From assembly GCF_964355755.1 (NCBI RefSeq), contig NC_092672.1, positions 11,654,501-11,718,500 of the forward strand: DNA of 64,000 bases, given 5' to 3'. Position numbers and translations under genes: made by a program. The notes under the pieces were generated by a model. It was not told the origin of the DNA. It saw nothing but the letters and a program-made list of their open reading frames with translations, and did not search any database. Shown here in pieces: positions 11,084 through 22,986 of the stretch; the stretch's first letter is position 1, and every line of letters starts with the position of its first letter. This stretch comes from Antedon mediterranea. Its lineage: Eukaryota; Echinodermata; Crinoidea; Comatulida; Antedonidae.

Positions 11084-11402
11084 TTTTTTTCTCTCTTTCG
11101 TGGGGGTCACCCACATTTATTCATTCCATTTACAAATATATATTATATAATAAACATACATTTTTGTAAAAATATAAAAACAATAAAATTCAATATAGTA
11201 GTTAAAAAGGCACTATATCATACATGTACATAAAATCAATGGAGTAAAAGTATGCTTTAAAAACGTATATTTTATGTTTATTCAAGTTATAGTAAAAGTA
11301 CGACTTTATCATTTAAATTCACTTTATTAAGAAATGTATTAAAAAGAAGCTGTTTCTTTTTATTATATTTTATATCAGTACTCACAATTTGTATTTGCTT
11401 GG
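11084..11402. mobile_element. About 320-bp AT-rich insertion in the copy C flank
   Basis: In copies A and B the flank reads GCTTGGCTTAATAACAACCG without a break. Here about 320 bp separates GCTTGGCTT from TTAACAACCGATATC. The insert begins with a T/C run followed by GGGGGTCACCCACATTTATT. On the minus strand this looks like a 3' end with an AATAAA signal and an A-rich tail, so a retroelement end is possible. No family is recognised. Confidence 0.45.
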
Positions 11403-11511
11403 ATTTTTAACAACCGATATCGCCAACCTCACTTTACTAGTGTTTACTTTGTCTATCTACATTGTAGCCTATTTTTTATTTTATAGTTTCAAATACTTTG
11501 TTTATTGTAAG

Positions 11512-11736
11512 ACCAAGGCAATCTAACAACATGATGCATGAGCTCTGTTAAACACAAAATGTCTCTTCTGTGGTTGCGGCACGATCAGTTCCACGACCCT
11601 AAACAGAAACTTGGTACTGTAAAATAGAAACTTGGTACTGTAAATCGCAACTAGTATCCGAACTTGTCTCAGCCAATCTAAGAGCAAAGGTCTGTTTCAA
11701 CGTTAGTCAAGCATCATGTTGTTTGATTTCCTTGGT
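11512..11736. mobile_element. MITE with about 26-bp terminal inverted repeats, copy 2
   Basis: Second full copy of the 6004-6220 element, with the same inverted ends and a slightly diverged interior and right end. Confidence 0.6.
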
Positions 11737-13380
11737 AATAAGACCCATTTTCACTAACTTGTATTCTTTTTAACTATTCATCACGTCTTTGTGTTAACCT
11801 TTGTTTTGCCTTTTAAACCTTTACTTCTTTTGTAAGTATAATATAAAAAAATGTAAGAAAATTAATCAAAAAGGAATATAAGGTAAATTTACAAAATTCA
11901 AAATGCTATACCATTGAGGAAGTTGATCAAATTGTATTCTTTTAAACTATTCATCACGTCTTTGTGTTAAAATTTGATTTGCTTTTTAAACCTTTACTTC
12001 TTTTGTAATAGTATAGAAAAATGTAAGAAAATTAATAAAAAAATAGGAAGCAAAGGTAAATTTACAAAATTCAACATGCCATATATAATACTACTCAGAT
12101 GAAGTTGATCCAATATGTAGTCTTTTAATATATAGATTTTAGAGCCATATTTAAAACATAGGAGGCTTAGGCTTAGGTATTTATGTATTAGTGAGAAGAG
12201 TTTAATCAGGAAGGTTGTCACAAACCACAACTTTAGCAATAATCAATGTTAAAGCTGATATTTTGTTAATATATTATTTCAATAAATAACCGAAAATATT
12301 GCAATTGTTTTTTTATTGAGTAATATGTACCGGTTTATTTAAATTTCAATATAAAAAAGTAGTAATAAAGAAAACTATCTGCCTCATAATAATGTATAAG
12401 TTACGATTAATCATGAGATAGGTGGACACAATGCAAACACATATTTGTTGAAATAACTGTCGCAGAGGAATACCATCTGCACAAAACGTAGATTTGATAA
12501 TGTCATACGTGGTGGTCGCTACTGTTTAGTTATGCTTTTGAATACCTCCGTTTATGGGGTTGTGTTTGCGACCGATTTCGATTTTCAAGGGCAAGATCAA
12601 ATACGATGTCAAGTTCAAAATAAATATTGAAAACAATATTCAAACAAGAAATATTTCTTACAAAAAACACCGCTCGACATTTCAAAATTAATCATTGTTC
12701 TTTTGATTAATTAATTAATTTATTCGCAAAGATACATACACATCACAGATAGTTTTTTAATTATGAATCACATGCCCATTTTTTTACTAGTTAATTGTAT
12801 ACACAGCATTTGAAAGAAGACATGTGTACCTTTCCAACAATGCATTATTTTCCAACAAATATTAATTTACTAATTCAAAAATGGCATTTAAATATGGTCA
12901 ATTTTGAACTTTAATATGCAGTAGCCTGTTTGTCTGTGACCTCAACCTAAACTGTAGGCATGCAACTGAATACCCTCTAGAGACTACGTGACTTCAAGCT
13001 GGTACAAGCAGGGAGTTCTTATTTTACAACTCCCTGGTACAAGTGGAAATTCTTCTACAATCTGTTGAGTATGCATTTTAGCAAAGACGTCAGTCTCTAG
13101 TACTATAACTGCTGCTTGCTTTCAGCTTATTAATGAGTCATCTCTTGTGACGTAGCGGGCTTAGCAGCAGCGTGAAATTAACAAACTTTGAAGCAAGTCT
13201 CCAAGAAGGGAAGCTATAATATACATATCCATTACACCAAACTCGCGTTCATTTTTTATGTGGGCGGAAGTATGGTCCTTCGGAATTCCCAATATAGTTA
13301 ACATGTTTTTGTCACTCAATACACTCAAACCTACCTACCCTCTTCCCTGATTCATACCCATCACCAGATACAGTTTAGAA
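11737..13380. other. Intergenic within the Ig cluster
   Basis: 11790-11910 and 11940-12060 are two diverged repeats of one block (CATCACGTCT, then a T-rich stretch), also seen near 7620-7740. 12130-12500 matches 6360-6700. A short hairpin of CAGGGAGTT and AACTCCCTG lies at about 13010-13042. No gene is supported. Confidence 0.5.
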
Positions 13381-13639
13381 GCTCGAATTGACACGATGAA
13401 TTAATGTTTCAGAGAACCACGTGTCAAACCTATCAGAGAATATGACCGTACCTAATAAACAATCTTTTCTTCTGAAAACCCGAACAAACTAAATTTGCAG
13501 GCAAAAAGTATAGAAGGATGATAACAAAAAATACCTCCCACCCACAAAAAAAACCCCCAAAAAACACAAAAATATCCATTTTAGTCCATTGATAGGGTTA
13601 ATACTTTCATTCTTATTTTGAAAGACGAATTATCACCGT

Positions 13640-13815
13640 CATTCATTAATCAACTTAACAATTGACTTGTTCAAACCATTCCTCCATGTTCAAGCCTGCA
13701 GGCATCCATATTCTTCCTTTTCTGCCGTGAGTGACCAACCACACTCTCGACAAAGCTTGGTTGTGTATCAATTATTCACTCATCTATCTCCATTAAACAG
13801 AACAAGCCTAAAGAC
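13640..13815 (-). pseudogene. Unidentified C-terminal exon, copy 3 (damaged)
   Basis: Recognisable on the minus strand by MPAGLNMEEW and the CCGTCTTTAG acceptor, but with small indels and an altered end (the EQANYEVY tail is lost). Lies upstream of Ig copy D. Confidence 0.5.
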
Positions 13816-14550
13816 GGTAAAAGATATTTAATAGATTAATCTTGATTGAATAAAATTGTTCTTATTTTTTGAATTTTGATTTACTTTCACATTATATAAT
13901 GAGTTATAACAGTTTAATTTTCACGATGATAACACAAGACAACGTATGACATGTTTTTACTCTGAAAATATTTGAAAGTGAATGAACATCCTATAAAGTG
14001 TTTGGATTGAAAAATTAGGTAAATCTGATTGAAAAAACTTAGCTTAAAACATCTGTGGCCTCCGTTTCTTAATATTAAAGAAGCAAGTGCGTAGGCCATG
14101 TGTCAATTCAAATTTCTTATGTTTTCAATTTACCTAAAAACAGGAACAATTAAAGACAATGTCTTTGTATTCGATTTTCCTGTTTTTGTATCTTTTTTTC
14201 TTTACCGATAACATCGAGTAGGCGTGATTTACGAACATCCGGTTGTTCCATACTCAGTACCGTAATACATCAAACACAAAACATAAAAAAATATACTGGT
14301 GTAACAATTTAATACAAATAATAAGGCGCCGACAGTTTTTAAGACCGACATTAATACCCTTAGTCAACAATCAATGTAACCAATGAACGCCTGCTATTTG
14401 CCTATAATCAATAAATTAATATTGATAGAAGAGCGCATGCTCAGAATGAAAAGAAATGGTACATGCACATTAATTTTACTACTAAACGACAGTGTGCAGA
14501 CCGAGCAAGACAGTAAAACATTGAACAATACTGTGTTACACCCTATTAAT

Positions 14551-15456
14551 ATGCTACGCGTAAAAAGCTTATACAGTTTGGTTATTATATTTGTCTTAAA
14601 ATTATCAGTTAAGCTAGCAGATGGAGCGACTTTATATAAAGCTCCGAGTGACATCAACGTTTTTGTTGGCGAGTCATTTAACTTAACTTGTGGAATCACA
14701 GATGTAAAGAGCAGTGAAAGTCGTTCTTGGGTCAGAGTGAATGACTTATCATTATCATTCGTATCTCTTGAAGACCGCACATTCACTCCGTTTCGAAATT
14801 ACGAAGTATCACTAACACCGGATTATACTGTAATTGTCACGGATGCAACTTCGTCTTTATCAGGTGTGTACCGATGTGGTGTTGCCATAAGTACTGGAAA
14901 GACCACGTATTCCTTAAATAAATTGGCAACTATTACAGTATCTGTGCTAGAATCTGGACGTACGACACCTACACCTACTACCATTCAACCTATCCAGGCC
15001 ACTTCACTGACAACAGAAATATCTCAACCAGCGATGTCTGAGAAAACTACAGAACAAACCACTACATCGATGGCAGAAAGACCTCGATCAACAACTCCTC
15101 AACCAGCAATGTACGTGGAAATTACAGAACAGACCACAGAATCGATGGCGGAAAGACCTCTAACAACACTTTTGCAAACATCTAAAAACTTTCAGCCGAC
15201 ACAAGAACCTAATGCTGCTGAGAATATTGTTATTTTATCAACCACACATGACGAAAGACCTATTAATACATTTGAAGAATTGGATCACACACTCACCGAA
15301 TTCCCAATGGAGACGATAATGATTACAAATGATACACAAATGATAGAAACAACACTGTCTAGTGAATTATTAGGTCATAATGGAAAAGGGGATTTTACCG
15401 TTGGATTGGTATTCATTTCTTGCATTACTTTTCTTGGTATATACGTGGCCTACTAA
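14551..15456 (+). CDS. Intronless single V-type Ig protein with long stalk, probably GPI-anchored (copy D)
   Basis: A 301-residue protein read from ATG 14551, chosen as in copy B because the signal peptide (LVIIFVLKLSV, ADG) starts there. The Ig domain has Cys47, Trp60 and Cys109 (SGVYRC). Its loops differ from B: SRSWVRVND in place of SLAWVREKN, and VAISTGKTTY in place of VANNTGGNNY. Flanking blocks such as VFVGESFNLTCGITD and ITVSVLESGRTT are identical. The stalk (about residues 134-270) is some 80 residues longer than in B and contains an internal duplication of about 25 residues (PAMSEKTTEQTT..SMAERP and PAMYVEITEQTT..SMAERP). The C terminus is NGKGD followed by a hydrophobic run ending GIYVAY, a likely GPI signal. 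This is the longest intact member. Function is unknown; a cell-surface recognition role is inference. Confidence 0.78.
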   Translation: MLRVKSLYSLVIIFVLKLSVKLADGATLYKAPSDINVFVGESFNLTCGITDVKSSESRSWVRVNDLSLSFVSLEDRTFTPFRNYEVSLTPDYTVIVTDATSSLSGVYRCGVAISTGKTTYSLNKLATITVSVLESGRTTPTPTTIQPIQATSLTTEISQPAMSEKTTEQTTTSMAERPRSTTPQPAMYVEITEQTTESMAERPLTTLLQTSKNFQPTQEPNAAENIVILSTTHDERPINTFEELDHTLTEFPMETIMITNDTQMIETTLSSELLGHNGKGDFTVGLVFISCITFLGIYVAY

Positions 15457-17304
15457 AGTGATTTGATTGGTAAAAACAATTAATACCACCTGGACATAAA
15501 ACTGCAATGGAGTTAAAGAAAATAGCAAATTACACTAGCAAAAGTTAAGGTTTGAATGCGATTTTGACAACCAATACTTGATATACGCTATTCAGTAATA
15601 TTGTTTGATGTTTATGTACAGTACATTATTTTAATAGCCATTTTATAATATCAGCACCAGTAACTCTATTATGAAGTAACCCATATATGTATTTCGTATA
15701 TTACGGGAATCATCATTTGCTTGCCTAGCATTTACTGTTGTATGTTATTTTCTTTTATAGGCGCGCCTAAATGTAATGTTGGTTTGTAAACAATATCAAC
15801 GGATATTGACTCTTTATATCTTGTTTGTTACAATTTAAAAACTAACTATCCTTTGATTCTAATTCAATACCACATAGGGAAAAATATATTATGGGAGATC
15901 ACACACCCTGTTTTTTGTTGTTCAATACTTGTGATGGATAATACATTTCTATACATATGTAGGCCTATAATCTTGTTATATAATTTCTATATGCTATTTT
16001 GTATTTCATCTTTATAATTGCTTTAATTAATAAGATATAGTATATTAATAAACGATTAGATTCAGTATCTTTGATTTCCACTTGTTTAACTTTAAAATGC
16101 TTTTATTTTCTGTATTGTTATGTAGGCCTATTATCAGTATTCGGTATTTTAATAAAGGGATAGCGGCTGAAATGAGTCCACAACACGTTATTTTAATTCA
16201 GATATTTCTAGTTCGGCCTAAAGCACAGTATTAGGCCTACCTATCGTTGAAATTGTTGTCTCAAATTAGGCTATCCTTAATCGTTTGTTTAAGCTATCAA
16301 AGTGGATGCTCACACACGTCCCTAATTAGTCACAAAGAATTAAGTTAGATTCTTATACTGCTTCAATGTGTGTTGTTGATATAATGTCAAGCGACTCCTT
16401 ATTTCTTCCTTGTATTATTCTGATTCGTGTTTAGACAGACCAGCAACAAATCATTTTCTTCTTTTATGGTGGGTTTTATTTATTTACACAATTCATATTG
16501 ACGACCTGCTGTGTTGAATACAGTTTATGAATGTCTCATCTCTATAACTGTACAATGTTGAAATTCACTTTTACAAAATAAAATGGCATGAGTTTCAAAT
16601 GTACCGCGTTGTCAACCTCGCACTATAAGATATAATACGGTATTAGTCAGCACACAGTTGCATCAGAGTGGATTATAGTTTTTCTCTTTCCATCGACGAT
16701 GATAACCCTATTTTTGTTTATTACAAGAAAAAAAACCTCAAAAAACTGCGTCCCAAAGTTTTAGAAATCTTCCTGTGTAGGCCATTGTGCATATACAATT
16801 TACCGAATAGAGTCAAAGACACATTCCATTATTCAACCTTAATAATACCATGATACAGTATTAAAGTGTGAAGCACATGAGAACGTAAGCCAACACAAGT
16901 CATTTGACCAATCATAAGTGCTGGATTATTTGAAATGGTGCATGTAATTGGTCAACGCGTTGGGTCATGTGCTACGTCTTTGCGTTGCGTTCTTGGGGGA
17001 ACCAAGCTTTATCAATTTGTTGAAAGCTCAATATTGATTATCTATCGTCTCTTAAAATACAGATTATACTGCAATTATAATTTAATCCAGATGATCATGG
17101 CTAAGCAAAAAAAAAATCATAAACTTGTTGAAAGAAATTAGGCCTAGGATTATCAGGATCAGGATTATTATGGAAGAATTGTATTATTATTCCGTTACCG
17201 ATAACATGCTTCAGTAACATGCTTCAGTGACTTTATATGAATGGCCGAGCGCAGTTGAGTTTAGCAAGGTCTTCTTTCTCCCCACACTCTAATATCAATG
17301 ATTA
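15457..17304. other. Intergenic region after the Ig cluster
   Basis: The first 130 bp repeat the 3' flank of the other Ig copies. The rest is AT-rich with scattered TAGGCCTA words. Short frames such as 16668-16853 have no homology or splice context that I can defend. Around 16955-17010 a TTGCGTTGCGTTCTTGGGGG stretch resembles an end seen at 41825-41860 and may be an old transposon end. Confidence 0.5.
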
Positions 17305-17484
17305 GGTCAGGGCAGTGGTGGCGCCAGGATCTTCCCGACGCGGGGGCTACATTCCCCGACGAGGGGGCTATGCGAGCGAAGCGAGCATCACTAGGCTGGG
17401 GGCCAGGGGGCTAGGGCTAGGCTCCCCGACGAGGGGGGACTAGAGCCCCCACAGCCCCCCGCTGGCGCCACCACTGGGTCAGGG
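17305..17484. mobile_element. 164-bp hAT-type MITE with perfect 8-bp target duplication
   Basis: The element occupies 17313-17476. Its ends CAGTGGTGGCGCCAG and CTGGCGCCACCACTG are exact inverted repeats. It is flanked by GGTCAGGG at 17305-17312 and again at 17477-17484. An 8-bp duplication with CAG..CTG termini is the signature of the hAT superfamily. It is GC-rich, unlike its surroundings, and includes the palindromic GCGAGCGAAGCGAGC. No coding capacity; it would have moved using a transposase from elsewhere. Confidence 0.88.
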
Positions 17485-19186
17485 CCGTCATGCTACGTCT
17501 CCGTATATAGATAAGGTACACCTTTATTTAAAACACAAAATGTAAGCCTAATATAATATAAGTTAGGTTTAACACTTCATTTTACAATAATGTAGGCGCA
17601 CACCACTTGCCTTCCCCTTATTAAAAAAAATTAATACGCCACTGCGCACGGAGACTATTACACGTGAAAATAGATATAACACTAATCATCTTTTTCAATA
17701 AGATTCCAACCAGCACAAAATTATGTAATAATACAGATTATGATGACACATCATTCTGAACGTTCTCCGATTAAAAAAAATGTGAATGCAGTACACATCA
17801 TATTGTATCGTACTAGGCCTACATTTATTTCATAATATGGATACTGGAAATTACGTATGCTAAAAATAGATATAAAAACATAGGATTTTCAGGTGGTTTA
17901 GCGACGCCCCTGGATTGTAAGGGTGTGAAACATATTTATACATTATGACATGCTTACACCACCATGTATTACCGTATGCATAATGAATATTGGAACATTT
18001 TTAGAAATAATTAGTATAACTTTAACGAAACTCAGGGCAGATTAATCTCACTCTTCCTTGGTAACCAAAACCATAATCGCTTCAAAATATAAACATATAG
18101 GACCTAACATCAAAAAATGATTTTTAATTTATTCAAATAAATTAATATGATCTCAAAAACATAATTATATAAAAAGTTTAATAAAATCGGAATATATATG
18201 ATCTTATACAAGAAAAGTGTATTATAACTTGATTAAACATAAAGTAAATCATGAACATGCCATAGACCTAACAAATCATCAACAAAACAAAGAAACAATT
18301 AACACACTCCATGTATTTCCGATGAACTCATTTTCGACCTACATTTGGCATAATTACATCCGAGAACAAAAAATGCATGCCAGTTGTATTTTGCATGAAG
18401 TTACTCTATAAATAACAAAATAATTTGACATTTTGAAAGTAATTTCTAACTCTGTCACGCCCCGATTGAAGTTAACTATATGGCTACTGAAGAACGCAAT
18501 TAAAAGTATATATACAGATATATAATATTATCAACTGAATGTCTTTATTTCTTTGTCCGCCGGTCACTTCTTCGTGGACTTGTTCACTACCAATTACATT
18601 CCAATCATACATAAACAATCATGTGTATACTCGGCTTGGTTTACGGTTTACTACAAATGGTGGTCGGACAGTTACGTATTGGTACCAACTTCAGCCCAAC
18701 GGGCAGCACTACAAACAAACGTTAACGTTTAATTGTTACAGTTATCTACGTTAGCACAGAATTACATTGTAACCTATACATCATCGTTATTACAAGTATA
18801 TAATCTTACAATAAATGAGTATCTTACTTACAATGGTCAATCTGTATTATTGCTGAGGTGCGACACCTCCCTTCTCTACAAGGTTGATGTGAGGTGTAAT
18901 TACTACATTCCTCCGCAATTCTTTTATACGGTAATACACCTGACTAGTTCTATGCAAATTACCCTTTGCGTTTAACTTTAAATATCCGTCACTGTTGACT
19001 GTGACAAACTCAAAGGATATCTCGATAAAACCGACACATGGATAACAAATATAAGCCATTATATTCTTTACCATATCAACCATGAGTCTCTGTAGCAACA
19101 CATATTTTTATTTTTACAGTTTTGGTTCTCTAATGAAATATGTAGTATGTATAGCGCCCGATTCTGTCATCAGATAATCTAAAACT
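17485..19186. other. Intergenic; unassigned short frames near 18.5-18.95 kb
   Basis: Mostly AT-rich. Between 18540 and 18950 two overlapping frames (one with TVTYWYQLQPNGQHY, the next with NYIVTYTSSLL) have a more protein-like composition than their surroundings, but there are no conserved motifs, splice sites or start context that I can defend. They could be a decayed coding fragment. Confidence 0.35.
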
Positions 19187-19335
19187 CTGTCTACACTATC
19201 AAACAAAATTGACAAACAAATGTGATGTGCCCATATATAGACATGATGGTGTCATATCACTACCATATTTGGGAATGTCGCTGTCATATTTGGGTATATC
19301 ACACTGTTTTTGTCAAATTAGTTTGATAGTGTACT
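19187..19335. mobile_element. MITE with CTACACTATCAAAC ends, copy 1
   Basis: The left end CTACACTATCAAACAAAATT is mirrored by AGTTTGATAGTGTA at the right end. The interior carries GATGTGCCCATATAT and TATCACTACCATATTTGGG. Related copies are at about 24598-24745 and 49861-50006. No coding capacity. Confidence 0.65.
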
Positions 19336-22300
19336 CATAGCTTTACTGACTGCCGTCATGCACAAAAATAAGCATTAAATACAATTATCATACAACTCAG
19401 CTAGAGTTTATGTCTAACTGACTGTCGATAGTCAGTTAGATATTATATGATGACAGCTGCTGAATCGAATCGGGTGGTACCGTAACATAACATTCAAACA
19501 TTCTAAACTTTCATTTATTTATATGGCCTACAATAAATTGTATCAATAGGCTTCATGAAGTTGACATGTGGGCCTAGTGAAAATAACATTAACAATCCAA
19601 TAAAGAAAGGACACAGACATCTATAAAATGTTGCATTGTTTTCTATGCTACAGGCTGGTACAATTTGTCTTCAATATAATTCTGGGCTTCATATAGTGTA
19701 TATAGACTGCTGGTGTGATTAGCCTTTAAACTAGCTACAATGTTGTATTAATTATTTAAATCTCAAAAAATAAATGTAGGCCCCTACATCCAAAGCTAAT
19801 GAAGTTAAGATCATTATATGAACTTAAATATGAAACAATTCCATTAATGAACTGAAATTAACCCCGAATGCATAACAAGTCTTGAATATAAAATGAACGC
19901 AAGATAGAAACTATGTACTACTAGAAAAACACATATATAATAATTATTATATATTATATTATATCAAAAGATCAATAAACTTAAATAGAGACTTAAGACG
20001 AAATTCACAAAAATTATAAGGTAGGGTAGGACTACAGAACTATTCACAACTTATATAACAGATAACAGCATTTTGATTGAAACAGCACATCAATTTAATA
20101 AACATTTTACTTCAATTAGGAAACTTTCTCGCTAAATAATTTTCAATTACTCTAATTAAAGGCCAATTTACAGACGAGCGATGACGGTAAGCGAAAAACC
20201 GCGTAGCAAATAGAATTAATAATGTATCTATCGTGAGCGGAAACCTCCCGTCCGCCGCTCCGCGTTTTGTGTACCGTAGTAGATGTAGATTCTATACATT
20301 TACCACCGTTACCACTTATGTTAGCCATAATGTTCAATATTAATACTATTACGACAGTGTTTTTCTTTGATGAAATAATTATTTATTATTTATTTTATTA
20401 TTGATAGGTCTATCGAGGTAAATTGTTTTTAAAAAAGTGTAGGGTCATCATTAAACACGGATACATTAATTGCTAATGTTATAGCATGTAATACAAAAAA
20501 GGCTCCTTGGATGATAGTTAAGTTCCTAATGCAAAGTACTGTAATATGGCAATATTTATTTAATGCAATAATTTTACAGAGGATGTTTTTTTTACATTGT
20601 TGCGGAAGCGATTTTATGTTATGAGGCAATGTGTTAGAAAATTCGATTTAAAACTGCTAATAATTTAAGACTCGGAATACAGCATTTTTTTATTTAGTTT
20701 TTTGTTGTTCACCAAAACGAGATGACACAGTATTAATGTAGATGTTATAATTAATACAATTAATTTGTATCCTTTAATTTGTCCTATATAAATAAGAGAG
20801 GCAACATAGCTTACAAGTACAGTAGGCTTATGTAATTTATCTAATTATGAATTTTATTATGTAATTCGTCATGTCAAAATCTACATAGACGTCTAAAGTT
20901 ACATTTAGATTTGAACTTTACGATAATAAGAATTTATGATACCAGGGAAGAGTTTGCTTTTAATAAGTTTACAAAGTAATTAAATTATATTGGTTTCGGG
21001 TACATCTTAAGAAAGTTGTGAAACAAGGCCAAGTAATTATAATTCTGGAAGCATGATAGTAGAGAAGGCCACAGTTTATTCAGAATCACACTTTCAAAAC
21101 AAAATTGCTGTCTGAGTTTGAAATATTGTCCCTTTTATGATGCAGTATGAAATACACACATGCTTAGATATCATATACGGATCAAAATGTCTTCCTTCAA
21201 AAGCCTAGTTATACTTTACAAACTTTATATTACCAAAATTGTGTTCGCAAATTCTAGGTTTGCCATAATTAGGAAAGTTTGTGATTAATTTATAAACTAT
21301 GATAGTTATCTATCCGGAGGATACACAAGTATGTTATTCGAGTTCACAAACCTCATCAAACTACTGTAATAGCAAGAAGGTACACACACAACATGACTTC
21401 TACAGAGTTGTCAACAGTTTTGAAGTTGACCACCAACTGCCCAACAAAGAGCAAACTTTGTAAAACAGCTTGCCAAAATTGGAAACTAAATTCGCCCAAA
21501 TCAGCAAGATCCTAATTGATTAAACCTACATGTGCTTCAAAATATCTAATAACAGACATCCTAATGTACAGTAGGCCTATATCCTATTTTGTCGAAATAA
21601 AAAGGAAAATGTTTTCCTTTCTGTTCGATACTTTAGATCCCCATCATCCTTATGAAGACCACATACTTATTGACGAGTTAGGCCTACCGTACTTTATTTT
21701 ATCGTTCGACTGACATTTTCCTGAACTTCTGATGATGAATAGCGTGAATATGATCTCCTGAATGTAGGAATAAGGCCCATTTATTATAGGACGATACATA
21801 TCGACGATAAGTAGATAAAAATGAATCTTTCTTACATAAATACAAGACAGAATAAATGGTTACCATAGTTCTAGAATGAACATTTTCTAATTTCTTGTTT
21901 TATGGATGCTAAATGCAATACTTTTTTTGTTATCGTCGATCGTTACCGTCCTACAATAATGTGTAGCAGCATATAGGCCTACGAAGAAAATTTGGAAGAA
22001 TTATAAACTCTTTATGAGTTTTTATCCATGCAAAGGAGGAAAGAAAGAATACACTTTCACCAATTGTATTATGCTTGTATGAATTTGTGGAAATACATGT
22101 AGATATGGAAGTGGTTTGTTTGGCCGATTGATTTCCAACAATGAATATAGAAAATGTCTGAATATGCCACGAAAAATAAATATAATAGGTAAAGGTAACG
22201 AATTAATTTGAAATATGTAATATTTAAAGGTTTACATTTCTTCAAATAATATGAGTGAACACACATGAATACGTAATACAAAAGGAGATAACAAAGATTT

Positions 22301-22986
22301 AGAAAAATTGTATGTGCGAATTGCTCATTTTCGTCTCAAAGCTTCAAGGTAATGATACATTCTTCAGAAATACAAACAAATAAACATGATTGTCGATGAT
22401 CTGTTTCATGTTGTTCATACATGTTTAAAGGGTGAAACGACTCAAATAAATAATTAAAATAAACCTTTTCAACCACATTTGTGGAATTTATTTTAAAATA
22501 TATAACAAATAGTTAGTAGCACAAATGTTACACATGTATTCTAAAAGAGCACCAACTAAACACAAGTTATCCATGGTTAAATCGTATGAAAATGTTACAA
22601 ATTCATTCATAAATATGAATTACTTAACATTTTAAAATATAATAATTAAAATGTTACAAGTATTAAAGCAGGGTTAGAAACTCTAAAAATCCTTTAATTG
22701 GATACTGTGTTTTTACTGCCTTGCATGAAATTTCATTTTTTAATTAAATAAAATGATTGGTTAGTTATTTGTTGTTTAAATCTATTTCGTAATTATAAAT
22801 GTTAATTTTTTCGTTTATTTATCTACTTTATTTACTATAAAAGAAGTTGTCATTGTCATTTTATTGAATGTTTATTTATTTGTATATATTTTTTTTATTA
22901 TAAGATCCGAAAGTTCTTTAAAAAAAGAGAGTAATGTAATGCAATTAAAATTTGAAAATTTACAATTTCAAGTGCAAACTAGAAGG
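19336..22986. other. Intergenic, AT-rich
   Basis: No gene found. 20160-20280 contains a locally GC-rich stretch (GACGAGCGATGACGG, CCGTCCGCCGCTCCGCG) that looks like a transposon remnant. A CCAGGGAAGAGT word at about 20942 matches hairpin remnants elsewhere. The rest is low-complexity A/T. Confidence 0.5.

Noticed and set aside
3930-14786. Long antisense frames under the Ig genes (129-130 codons)
   Set aside because: They mirror the sense codons of the Ig genes and show no protein features of their own.
18539-18975. Ig-like look of WYQLQPNG in a frame near 18.6 kb
   Set aside because: No cysteine pair in Ig spacing and the frame is broken; the resemblance is one short word.
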